A stretch of 64,000 nucleotides of DNA. Origin: Planctomycetota bacterium. Its GTDB lineage: Bacteria > Planctomycetota > Planctomycetia > Pirellulales > Pirellulaceae. The notes below the pieces were generated by a model, which saw only the letters and a list, made by a program, of their open reading frames with translations, was not told where the DNA came from and did no database searches. The first letter of the stretch is position 1, and each line of letters starts with the position of its first letter. The stretch spans positions 124,001-188,000 of the forward strand of contig JAPLNI010000051.1 of assembly GCA_026692865.1 (NCBI GenBank), written 5' to 3'. This document shows positions 1 through 7,762 of this stretch, piece by piece. The translations under genes were made by a program, and so were the position numbers.

Positions 1-195
1 ATCGCATGGTATCTCCCACGTTCTCTATTCATGGTGAAGCCCATCGGTGTCGCCACGATTTGTTTTGGGCTGTTGATGTATTGGATCGACTTGGCTGAGG
101 GGATGCCAACATATTGGTCGGCTGTTGAGGGAACAGCGCTGATACTTGGAGGCGGATCGTTTATCGTAATGGCTTCGTGCGTCGATGCCGAGTAG
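1..195 (+). CDS. C-terminal end of a membrane protein (5' partial)
   Basis: The reading frame is open from the first base and stops with TAG at 193-195, giving the last 64 residues of a protein that starts left of the window. The visible part has two hydrophobic stretches (around residues 12-26 and 44-58 of the fragment) separated by a short polar turn, so it looks like the end of an integral membrane protein. No family motif is visible. The stop lies just before a structured repeat (201-326). Confidence 0.55.
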   Translation: MAWYLPRSLFMVKPIGVATICFGLLMYWIDLAEGMPTYWSAVEGTALILGGGSFIVMASCVDAE

Positions 196-200
196 TTGTT

Positions 201-326
201 TCGTTCTCGTACTCTAATGAAGTGGTACTTGTACTCGAATCGACTGCAATCCGATCGAGTGCGAGTATCGGCTTACGCCTGAGTACGAGTACGAAAATGC
301 AGAAATACTAGGTTTCTAAGCTGGAA
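201..326. repeat. Intergenic GTACTC-rich palindromic repeat, copy A
   Basis: This stretch is built of GTACTC and GAGTAC units arranged around a dyad, followed by ACGCCTGAGTACGAGTACGA and then TTTCTAAGC. Read base by base it matches the reverse complement of the element at 17920-18092 over most of its length, including the GATCGAGT core, the CGCCTGAGTACGAGTACGAAAA block and the TTTCTAAGC end. The copy is more decayed than the one at 18 kb, with weaker stems. It lies between two genes and has no coding capacity. Confidence 0.7.
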
Positions 327-383
327 AGTCTCTATCGCGAGTCGGCTTATTTTTGCTTCTTTAAATTCAAACACGGCATCATG

Positions 384-1340
384 TCAAAGGATGATTCTCA
401 CACGTTTTGGCAGGACGCGAATTTCCACCGGTAGGTTTCCTCCCCAATCACCGTCGATTTGATAGGACGCGGAGTTCGTTTTGTTTTCAGAACCTTTGGG
501 ATCGATTTCTTCGATGCGAAAGTCGCTGATACAGATCGATTGAAAGTCTTCGAGCAGAGAATGCTGTCCGCGACGAAGGGCATAAAAATACTTCAAGCCC
601 GAAACCAACCCACCAAGCCGAAATGATGACACGTTGAGCAATCCATCGTCATCGATTGCATGCTTTGCAATCGCGAGGTTATCGGCGTAGCAAGGTAGAT
701 TTTGCACAAACAGCCAAGCCACCTCGGCATTGGATAAACTATTGGAGTCGAAGATCTTCTCTTCGGGAGTAACATCGGCTATTGGGATGACTCGCAGCTT
801 CGGGAATCGGTAGCTGAAAACAGAAGCCACGATGTACCACCAGTAGTGCCAACGTCGAATGTGTCCTGTGCGGTTTGTGTGAAGTCGTCGAACAACATCC
901 GCATCAAAGCCAATACCGGCCATAATCAGGAAGAGTTTTCCGTTGGCGGTCGCGGCGTCGATTTGATGTGTCTTCATTCGTTCAATTGCATTAGCCGTCG
1001 TAACGGGATTCGCATCGAATTGAAAATTCTTGGCAAGCAAATTTTCGGTACCAAGCGGGAAGACTCGAAGTGGGACGCTTTGGTTAACTCTGGTAGCGAC
1101 AGCGGCAGCCGTGCCGTCCCCCCCTGCGGCGACGACCGCGCGAAGCTTTCCCTCAGAAAACAGAAGATTGACCCGTTGCTCGAAAGTATTCAGGTCATGA
1201 AACGACTCGACATTCCAGCCGCGCGAGCGAAGCTCTGCAAGCAGTTCGTCAATCAGTTCAATGGCATGTCGCGCTCCTGATTTTGGGTTGTGCAGGACTG
1301 CGACAGTATCTGATTGTTTCAAGCTATCGGTATCGGACAT
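384..1340 (-). CDS. Diacylglycerol/lipid kinase family protein (YegS/DagK-like)
   Basis: The 318-residue protein has the layout of the DAGK catalytic family: NPKSG at residues 18-22, the nucleotide-binding GGDGT at 73-77, PLGTEN at 95-100 and a GIGFDA segment near 143. The C-terminal half is the beta-sandwich domain typical of YegS-like kinases. The family phosphorylates diacylglycerol or related lipids with ATP and acts at the cytoplasmic membrane face; the substrate cannot be read here. The length (about 300 residues) is usual. The gene stands alone, with its ATG at 1338-1340 and a divergent gene starting 175 bases away. Confidence 0.88.
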   Translation of the reverse strand: MSDTDSLKQSDTVAVLHNPKSGARHAIELIDELLAELRSRGWNVESFHDLNTFEQRVNLLFSEGKLRAVVAAGGDGTAAAVATRVNQSVPLRVFPLGTENLLAKNFQFDANPVTTANAIERMKTHQIDAATANGKLFLIMAGIGFDADVVRRLHTNRTGHIRRWHYWWYIVASVFSYRFPKLRVIPIADVTPEEKIFDSNSLSNAEVAWLFVQNLPCYADNLAIAKHAIDDDGLLNVSSFRLGGLVSGLKYFYALRRGQHSLLEDFQSICISDFRIEEIDPKGSENKTNSASYQIDGDWGGNLPVEIRVLPKRVRIIL

Positions 1341-1515
1341 ACGCTACTTTAGATAGCCAAGCGGAAAGATTTCGCAACGCGTTACAGTTTACCAAGCTTA
1401 CCGAACCGGCATAAGCGCGATTGGATGAACGGGATACTCGTTAAGCTCCGATGACATACTTGTGAAGTTGTATCTGACAACCAGCAATTCTTGCCAGCCG
1501 AGGGAGTAAAAACCC

Positions 1516-2466
1516 GTGCCTCGTCTCTCGATTCTCATTCCGCACCTCGACTCCCCTCGCATCGAATCGACTCGAAGCAAGCGCTGCTTTGAGAAAGATT
1601 CGTCGTTTGAATCGACGGTCTTAGCAGTCTTGGAAAGTCAGCCTTCCGATTCTGAAGTAATCGTTGCACACAGTGGATCTTACGCGGATCCGTATGAGTT
1701 AGACGGCAACGAAGTGAAAATGGTCAATGTCGGCGAGGGAGCTGGGTTTGCCGAGTTGATCAACTCGGCACTCTCCCAATCGCGAGGAACAATTGTTCAC
1801 ACGTTACTGCCAGGTTGTGTTGTCGAATCTGGTTGGACAGACCCAGCGATGGAACACTTTCGCGATGTAAATGTTTCGAGCGTTGCTCCAAGACTTGCTC
1901 CCAACGATTGCAAAGAAAGAAGTTGCTATTCCTTAGACCCCAACTGGATTCCTAGGAGAGCTTGGTTGAACCATGCGCGGTCGGGCGATCCAGGGGTTGC
2001 ATCGTTGTGTGGTGGCTTCTATCGAAGAAGTTCACTTCTAGCGACGAGTGGATGGATCGGGACGGCTGAGGAATCAGTAGCTCGCGAAACAGCGGAAGTG
2101 GAATTGGCGATGATGTTTCGCGTTCTTGGGTTGAACGGAGTATGCGAACCCGATTGTATGGTTGCGGCTCCCAAGCGAGTGATTGACGGAATAATGGGCG
2201 GCTATGCACTAGGCCACGATGCCGGTCGACTAGCGATGGCCTATGCCGAAGTATCGCAAGTTTTCCCTCAGCCTGAAAGCCTCGCAGGAAGACTTGGATA
2301 TCTTGCTGGTGGACTTGTTAGCCCCAAGAGCGTCGCCGAACGACTTGGTTGGGTCGTGGGGAGCACCGACCGCTCGCTTGTCGCCGACATTCGATGGCGG
2401 TTTGCACGAGCCGAAATGGAACTGGCGAGCCGAAGCAAGTCGACATCCATAAAAGTTGCTGCTTAG
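1516..2466 (+). CDS. Glycosyltransferase family 2-like protein
   Basis: The 316-residue product begins at a GTG and opens with the GT-A pattern LSILIPHL, followed by a segment like the family's 'nucleotide-binding' strand (EVIVAHSGS) and a helix near residue 75 (AGFAELINSALSQSRGTIVH). Where GT2 enzymes carry the metal-binding DxD, this one has LLPGC, so metal-dependent sugar transfer is doubtful. The C-terminal third is helical and has no recognised domain. A GNAT gene starts three bases after its stop, so the two are probably cotranscribed. The fold assignment is reasonable; the function is unknown. Confidence 0.62.
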   Translation: MPRLSILIPHLDSPRIESTRSKRCFEKDSSFESTVLAVLESQPSDSEVIVAHSGSYADPYELDGNEVKMVNVGEGAGFAELINSALSQSRGTIVHTLLPGCVVESGWTDPAMEHFRDVNVSSVAPRLAPNDCKERSCYSLDPNWIPRRAWLNHARSGDPGVASLCGGFYRRSSLLATSGWIGTAEESVARETAEVELAMMFRVLGLNGVCEPDCMVAAPKRVIDGIMGGYALGHDAGRLAMAYAEVSQVFPQPESLAGRLGYLAGGLVSPKSVAERLGWVVGSTDRSLVADIRWRFARAEMELASRSKSTSIKVAA

Positions 2467-2468
2467 TC

Positions 2469-2936
2469 GTGTCACCGGAAATACATATCGATTCGCTGTA
2501 TTCGGTTTTACATCCTCAGGCGTTGCCTTTGGTTTGGGAACTCCGATATGAAGTTTTGCGTAAGCCGCTCAGTATGCCTTTTTCGACCGTCGCGTTCGAT
2601 GAAGACGATTTGGATACAACTGTTCACGTTGTTGCGTTCTCGGGAGATCATGGGGTTGGATGCGTGACACTGCTGAAGGATCCATCTAAGCAATCGATCC
2701 AGCTTCGAGGGATGGCAGTCCGAGTCGAGTATCAAGGCTTAGGAATTGGTGCGAGACTTCTCAAGGCAGCCCACGGAATTTCGGCGCAGCATAAAAAAAA
2801 CCTGTGGTGTAATGCTAGGCAATCGGCTGTTTCTTTCTACGAAAAGAACGGATGGACTTCGTACGGTCCGTTTTTCGAAATACCGATTATTGGGCAGCAT
2901 GTTGCAATGCAGTGGAAAATTCCCGATCGCGAATAG
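2469..2936 (+). CDS. GNAT family N-acetyltransferase
   Basis: The 155-residue product carries the acetyl-CoA-binding signature of GNAT proteins: a beta strand ending RGMAV followed by the loop QGLGIG and a helix (ARLLKAA) at about residues 79-97. It closes with the usual NARQSAVSFYEKNGW segment. The start taken is GTG at 2469, immediately after the stop of the preceding gene; the open frame extends further upstream but only inside that gene. The length fits a single-domain GNAT. The substrate is unknown. It resembles the ElaA-like or YjcF-like subgroup only in general layout. Confidence 0.82.
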   Translation: MSPEIHIDSLYSVLHPQALPLVWELRYEVLRKPLSMPFSTVAFDEDDLDTTVHVVAFSGDHGVGCVTLLKDPSKQSIQLRGMAVRVEYQGLGIGARLLKAAHGISAQHKKNLWCNARQSAVSFYEKNGWTSYGPFFEIPIIGQHVAMQWKIPDRE

Positions 2937-3053
2937 TAAATGCGCGCGATAGCAGTCCTGGTAGAATAGAGGATCGTTTTGCCGATCGGGACGCTTAGGG
3001 CTAACAATTGCTTTAGCCAACAACCTTGTGGGCGTCTTGCGAATAATTGGTAC

Positions 3054-3283
3054 ACCTAACACGAAGCGCAAGTTTTGAAGTTGCATATTAAGCCCCGACA
3101 GGGGCGACAGCAATGTGTAGCTATCGCCCCTTTGGGGCTTAAAAACCAAATTAAACTATGTCCCGGGGACTTTCGTCCCCGGCAGGGAGCTATCGTGCCT
3201 TCGGCACTAAAAAGTGTGCAACTTCAAAAGCGTAAGCTAGTGGTTCAAGTTGTAACGCCACTTGATTGCGCGTCGTGTTAGGT
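3054..3283. repeat. Composite palindromic intergenic element (MITE/REP-like)
   Basis: The outer ends are inverted repeats: ACCTAACACGAAGCGCAA at 3054-3071 pairs with 3266-3283 at 17 of 18 positions. Inside them TTTTGAAGTTGCA (3073-3085) pairs perfectly with 3217-3229. Within these lie three hairpins: 3088-3142 (TTAAGCCCC ... GGGGCTTAA with an inner GGGGCGA/TCGCCCC stem), 3163-3182 (CCGGGGAC TTTC GTCCCCGG) and 3195-3207 (GTGCC TTC GGCAC). AGCTATCG precedes both a GCCCC hairpin and the GTGCC hairpin, which suggests repeated REP-like units. There is no open frame; it fills most of the gap between the GNAT and threonine aldolase genes (2937-3339). Confidence 0.8.
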
Positions 3284-3339
3284 GCACTTTTTCGCGGAAA
3301 TTGCCTAACATCCGTTGCTTGTAAATTGAAGGTTTCATC

Positions 3340-4404
3340 TTGAATGAATTGAATTCGAACCGTCCAGCGAAGCACTTTGCAAGCGACAACTACGCTGGCA
3401 TCTGTCCTGAAGCGTGGGCGGCTATGGAGCTTGCCAATCATGACCATGTTCCTGGTTATGGCGATGATGTTTGGACAGCGAAAGCAGCTGACTTGATTCG
3501 CGATCTCTTCGAAGTTGAGTGCGAAGTCTTTTTCGTGTTTAACGGAACGGCTGCAAACTCGCTTGCGTTATCAGCGATGTGTCAGTCGTACCAAAGTATC
3601 CTGTGTCATCATCTTGCACATGTCGAAACCGATGAGTGCGGGGCTCCGGAATTTTTTTCGAATGGGTCTAAGATTTTGTTGCTTCCGGGCGAGGAAGGAC
3701 GCATTCAACGCAGTTCGGTAGAAATGGCTGTAGAGAAGCGGTCCGATCTTCATTATCCCAAGCCGAAGATCTTGAGTATCACGCAAGCGACAGAACTTGG
3801 AACTGTGTACTCAGTTGCACAGTTGCAAGAGCTTACTGAGACAGCCAAGCGGCTTGGCCTTAGAATTCACATGGACGGAGCACGCTTTGCAAACGCGGTT
3901 GCATCGTTAGGCGTTCACCCCAAGGAAATAACATGGGAACTGGGAGTCGAAGTATTGTGCTTTGGTGGAACGAAGAACGGAATGGGAGTTGGCGAAGCCG
4001 TCGTGTTCTTCGATTTGGAACTGGCGAAAGACTTCGCTTATCGATGCAAGCAGTCCGGGCAGCTTGCATCGAAAATGCGATTCCTCGCAGCTCCTTGGGT
4101 TGGATTGCTCGAGCATGAAGTGTGGTTAAGTAATGCTCGCCACGCAAACGATTGTGCATCGCGACTTGCGCAACAACTGCGGACGATCCCTGGGGTCAAA
4201 TTCATGTCGGATCGTCAAGTGAACTCGGTATTCTTGGAGTTGCCAACGGCTGTCATTCATGAGATGCGGAGTCGCGGTTGGCGGTTCTACACATTCATCG
4301 GTGAGCACGGCGCTCGATTCATGTGTTCTTGGGACACCACTGACGCGGATATTAATTCACTGGTTCAAGACCTGCGTGAAGCCTTCCAGATCGCTAAAGT
4401 TTAA
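3340..4404 (+). CDS. ltaE: Low-specificity threonine aldolase (PLP-dependent)
   Basis: The 354-residue protein belongs to the beta-eliminating lyase group of fold-type I PLP enzymes. It starts SDNYAGICPEA as in threonine aldolases, has the HMDGARFANA segment (Asp179, which holds the PLP ring nitrogen in the family) and the Schiff-base lysine in GGTKNG (Lys212). The family cleaves threonine or allo-threonine to glycine and acetaldehyde. The start is TTG at 3340 with GAAGG nine bases upstream; the nearby ATG at 3344 is out of frame. It is monocistronic and sits directly after a palindromic repeat element. Confidence 0.88.
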   Translation: MNELNSNRPAKHFASDNYAGICPEAWAAMELANHDHVPGYGDDVWTAKAADLIRDLFEVECEVFFVFNGTAANSLALSAMCQSYQSILCHHLAHVETDECGAPEFFSNGSKILLLPGEEGRIQRSSVEMAVEKRSDLHYPKPKILSITQATELGTVYSVAQLQELTETAKRLGLRIHMDGARFANAVASLGVHPKEITWELGVEVLCFGGTKNGMGVGEAVVFFDLELAKDFAYRCKQSGQLASKMRFLAAPWVGLLEHEVWLSNARHANDCASRLAQQLRTIPGVKFMSDRQVNSVFLELPTAVIHEMRSRGWRFYTFIGEHGARFMCSWDTTDADINSLVQDLREAFQIAKV

Positions 4405-4558
4405 TGAACTTTCGACGATTAGGAACGGATTTGCAATCGTGATCCTGATGCCACCGGCGTCGCATTTGACTGCGACTGCGGTTAACATTCCCTCTGCAAT
4501 GGTTCGGCTTTTTCAACTCGAAGGAGCCTGGTTATACAATTAAGTCGTGGAGTTACGA

Positions 4559-4852
4559 ATGTTTGTTGTCTGTGTTGAATTTGAAATCGTTCCGGAATTT
4601 GTCGATCGCTTTCGAAGCACGGTTTTAAAGCAAGCCAGCAACTCGCTATCGCTTGAACCGATGTGTAAGAGATTCGATGTTTCCCAGGGCGCAGATAACT
4701 CATCCAGGTTTTTTCTGTACGAGCTCTACGAAGACGCGGCGGCATTTGCCTTTCATCGAACGACGCCGTACTTTGCTCAATTCAACTCGGATGTAACCAA
4801 CATGATCGCGAGTAAGGCTTTGAAGACTTACGAACTTGTACCAGCGATCTGA
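4559..4852 (+). CDS. Antibiotic biosynthesis monooxygenase (ABM) domain protein
   Basis: The protein is about 97 residues, the size of a single ABM/dimeric alpha-beta barrel domain such as YgiN. It shows the typical order: strand MFVVCVEFEIVPE, a helix, Gly/Cys-containing strand (CKRFDVSQ), FFLYELYED, then a helix ending HRTTPYFAQF. These proteins are small dimeric quinol or aromatic monooxygenases, or act in stress defence. GTG at 4547 is also in frame, but GGAG at 4549-4552 lies six bases before ATG 4559, which favours the ATG. The gene is isolated and its substrate is unknown. Confidence 0.75.
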   Translation: MFVVCVEFEIVPEFVDRFRSTVLKQASNSLSLEPMCKRFDVSQGADNSSRFFLYELYEDAAAFAFHRTTPYFAQFNSDVTNMIASKALKTYELVPAI

Positions 4853-5094
4853 GCTACTTGGCCGAATTAACCGATTGCCAGCGTCGCAGTTTGCCGAATC
4901 AAAGGTTGGCTGATCCAATCGAAATACAAGCGACCTATTACTGAAAGAAAAACTTGAAAATTCCGACAATTGCTCTGCAAAACAACGGCTCCTTACAATT
5001 TGTGCTGAGAACTTTAGGCCGCTTAATCTTATTGCGGATCGTTGGTACAATTCTTTCCTGCAAAAATATTGAACTCACCACCGGTTTATACTAG

Positions 5095-6423
5095 ATGTCG
5101 CCAACTGAAACTAATGTCTCAAAAACGCGTGTTGTCATTACGGGACTAGGAGTGGTTTGCCCACTCGGGCTGGAATTAGAAGTTTTTTGGGACGCTTTGA
5201 AGAGTGGAAAAAGTGGTGTTTCCGCTTTTGACAATCTTCCGCAGCAGTCCATTCCCGTGAAAAACGGCGGACAGGCGAAGTGCTTCACCGGGGCGATCGA
5301 AGACTTTGGGCCGCTGGACAAGGTGCTTCAGCGGTCTATCAAGAAAAACCAGAAAGTCATGTGCCGAGAGATCGAGATGGGGGTCGCTGCATGTCAGAGA
5401 GCGATCAACCATGCGAACCTTTCGGCCGACCAACGCGATCCAGAACGGACCGGTATCACTTACGGATGCGACTACATTTTGACTCGCCCGGAGGAATACA
5501 CCGACGGCATCAAGGCATGCTTCGATGAGAACGGAGTATTTTGTATCGATCGCTGGCCGACAATTGGAATGCCTCAAGTAAATCCACTTTGGCTTTTGAA
5601 GTACTTGCCAAACATGCCAGCCAGTCACGTGGCAATCTTCAATGACCTTCGCGGGCCTAGTAACTCGCTTACCGTTCGCGAGGCGAGTAATTCGCTTACG
5701 ATTGCCGAGGCGACAGCAGCGATTCGACGTGGCGCGGCCGATGTCATGGTAGTCGGTGCAACTGGAAGCCGAATTGAACCTCTTCGATTTCTCCACGTGA
5801 CGCAGCAAGAAACACTTGCCAAGGACCGGACGGATCCTTCTGAAATGTGCCGACCATTTGATAGTCAACGCGATGGGATCGTTCTTGGCGAAGGGGCGGC
5901 AGCTTTCGTAATCGAGTCGCTTGAAAATGCGACTCGACGCGGTGCGAAAATCCTTGCCGAAGTCGTTGCCTCAAGTGCCACGACCGTGGGTCGGACTCAG
6001 AATGGCGATCATATTCGGCAAGCGACGAAAAACATTCTTGGCGGGATCATCAAGAAAGCTGAGAAGGAACTTGGTAACCGATGGCACGTTCACGCAGCCG
6101 GTCGCGGTGATATTCCACTGGATATTGCCGAATCGCAAGGGATTTACGATTGCATTGGTGACAACAAAAACATCCCTGTAGTCGCAAGCAAGGGTTATTT
6201 GGGAAGCCTGGGAGCGGGTAGTGCTGCGGTCGAAGTTGCTGCAAGCATTCTCGCCCTGCAGAATGACGAGTTGTTCTCGACGAAGAACTACAAAAACCCA
6301 GATCCCAATTGCCCAACGAAAATGGTCTCAGAGCCTTGTGATCCCGGTGAAGCGTTTGTGCACTTGGCTTATTCACCGCAAGGACAAGCGTCCGCGATTG
6401 CCATTCGCAAGTTTAAGTCGTAG
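5095..6423 (+). CDS. Beta-ketoacyl-ACP synthase-fold protein lacking the catalytic triad
   Basis: The 442-residue protein has the FabF (KAS II) layout: N-terminal VVITGLGVVCPLG, a GPSN turn at 187-190, PFDSQRDGIVLGEGAA at 254-269, and a C-terminal Gly-rich segment. All three KAS active-site positions differ. By alignment of the surrounding motifs, the nucleophile Cys of TACSS becomes Glu196, the His of NAHGT becomes Ala335 and the His of TGHL becomes Tyr368. Condensation is therefore unlikely; a chain-length-factor-like partner, scaffold or decarboxylase role is possible. Residues 189-197 and 198-206 are a tandem duplication across the nucleophile site. The gene ends 11 bases inside the convergent cinA gene. 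Confidence 0.85.
   Translation: MSPTETNVSKTRVVITGLGVVCPLGLELEVFWDALKSGKSGVSAFDNLPQQSIPVKNGGQAKCFTGAIEDFGPLDKVLQRSIKKNQKVMCREIEMGVAACQRAINHANLSADQRDPERTGITYGCDYILTRPEEYTDGIKACFDENGVFCIDRWPTIGMPQVNPLWLLKYLPNMPASHVAIFNDLRGPSNSLTVREASNSLTIAEATAAIRRGAADVMVVGATGSRIEPLRFLHVTQQETLAKDRTDPSEMCRPFDSQRDGIVLGEGAAAFVIESLENATRRGAKILAEVVASSATTVGRTQNGDHIRQATKNILGGIIKKAEKELGNRWHVHAAGRGDIPLDIAESQGIYDCIGDNKNIPVVASKGYLGSLGAGSAAVEVAASILALQNDELFSTKNYKNPDPNCPTKMVSEPCDPGEAFVHLAYSPQGQASAIAIRKFKS
5659..5712 (+). repeat. Two-unit 27-bp tandem repeat inside the ketosynthase-like gene
   Basis: Bases 5659-5685 and 5686-5712 are alike at 22 of 27 positions and encode SNSLTVREA followed by SNSLTIAEA. The repeat covers exactly the loop that holds the nucleophile Cys in normal ketosynthases. 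The total length of the loop equals the canonical one, so this may be a replacement by duplication or a chance resemblance. Confidence 0.6.
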
Positions 6424-7693
6424 TGCGAAACGCTTTGATCTGCCTAAGTAAATGATCCAAGCCTGTTTTGCCTAGTCTTGCGAGGATGATCTCTGGGTGG
6501 CCGCCCATCTCGATTGTATTGCTTGTGATAGAGCCATTCGGATCCACGATCGTTATTGAGAATCGAAAGGTCGGCAATCCACTCATGGAACCGATCGCTT
6601 GCGGTGATGGATACGGACCTATCATCAAGCACCAATCGGTTTCAAATTGATCTCGAAAATCGATCGCTTTTTGAAGACGATTTTGATCCTGTTGTTCGGT
6701 TAAGTGGATGCCCGAAAGACTCATCACAGGATCGCGTCGATACCATTTCGAAGCCGTCATTCCGTAGCGAGTAGAATCTGGATCGCTTAAGCTTGCGAGC
6801 CAGGGAGCAACCACCGCCGCATCACCAAACTCGATTACACCAAGGCTATGACCAGCAGCAACCAACTTGTCATGGATCACGTGATGAAGTTCGTGATGGT
6901 CAGCTCCAAAAACCAGCTCACCGAGCGCCTTATGAATTTCTTGCTTAGTCGGTTCCGCTATGACTCGAGCTTCGGATTCGTCTTTTGCAAGAATCGCGAT
7001 CCGCAAAGTAATTGTCGCTTGGTGGACCGTGATACCAACTCTTGGAATGCGATCACGTTTGATTAAATCGGGCAGAAGTGCTTCGCAGTCGCTTTCACCA
7101 ATACCAAAAACTTTTAGCTCGTGATAGAACCACTGTTCTTGGCCGATCCCTAGTTCAGATTGAAGTCGTTTCTGAACGGTCTCGGTCCACATCTGCTTCA
7201 TCTCAGCCGGAACGCCTGGTAAAGCGAAAAAGCGACACGATTGAATCGATCCGTCTTGACGAAATGTATTGACGGCAAGATCGATTCCCGGAGCAGTACC
7301 ATGCGGGTTTGGAATGATTTTCGAAGCCATTGGAAACATCGCTTGAACACGATTACGTTCAGGCATCGCACGTTTGCGAGCAGCAAAGAGCGACTCGATA
7401 TGCTCGAGTGCATCATGCCGCAGTTCTAGCGGTCGATCAAATGCCTGCGAAAGTGCGTCGCGAGTCAAATCATCTGCGGTTGGTCCTAGCCCGCCAGAAC
7501 AGATTACGATGTTGGCCCTTTTTGCGGCGGTGCGAAACACATCGACATTCGACGGTAAATCATCGCCAACTGTTGTGTGAAAAAGCGTTTGCACGCCGAG
7601 ATCGGAAAGTTTTTGGCTGAGCCATTGGCTGTTCGTATCCAGCCGTTGACCGCTAGTCATTTCATCACCGATCGAAATTATCTCGGCCCGCAT
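6413..7693 (-). CDS. cinA: CinA family protein (molybdopterin-binding domain, degenerate amidase domain)
   Basis: The 426-residue protein has a full N-terminal MoCF/CinA domain: AEIISIGDEMTSGQRLDTNS at the start, then SGGLGPTADDLTRD near residue 66 and the LPGVPAEMK segment near 157. This domain is linked to ADP-ribose pyrophosphatase activity in CinA and COG1058 proteins. The C-terminal part follows the order of the NMN deamidase (PncC) domain, but where PncC has its ESCTGG catalytic loop this protein has EFGDAA, so amidase activity is probably lost. The gene runs against the ketosynthase-like gene and overlaps its end by 11 bases. Confidence 0.85.
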   Translation of the reverse strand: MRAEIISIGDEMTSGQRLDTNSQWLSQKLSDLGVQTLFHTTVGDDLPSNVDVFRTAAKRANIVICSGGLGPTADDLTRDALSQAFDRPLELRHDALEHIESLFAARKRAMPERNRVQAMFPMASKIIPNPHGTAPGIDLAVNTFRQDGSIQSCRFFALPGVPAEMKQMWTETVQKRLQSELGIGQEQWFYHELKVFGIGESDCEALLPDLIKRDRIPRVGITVHQATITLRIAILAKDESEARVIAEPTKQEIHKALGELVFGADHHELHHVIHDKLVAAGHSLGVIEFGDAAVVAPWLASLSDPDSTRYGMTASKWYRRDPVMSLSGIHLTEQQDQNRLQKAIDFRDQFETDWCLMIGPYPSPQAIGSMSGLPTFRFSITIVDPNGSITSNTIEMGGHPEIILARLGKTGLDHLLRQIKAFRTTT

Positions 7694-7762
7694 CGTTTTT
7701 CTTTTCTAGGAGTTATTACCGTGCATCGGTAGTCTGGCTGGGGTTGCGAAGAAGGGCTCTGG

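Noticed and set aside
201-326. CRISPR-like array of GTACTC units
   Set aside because: The units are six bases with no spacers and are arranged as inverted repeats around a dyad; the layout is a palindrome, not an array.
5176-5868. 230-residue minus-strand frame antisense to the ketosynthase-like gene
   Set aside because: The plus-strand frame has clear family motifs throughout; the antisense product shows none.
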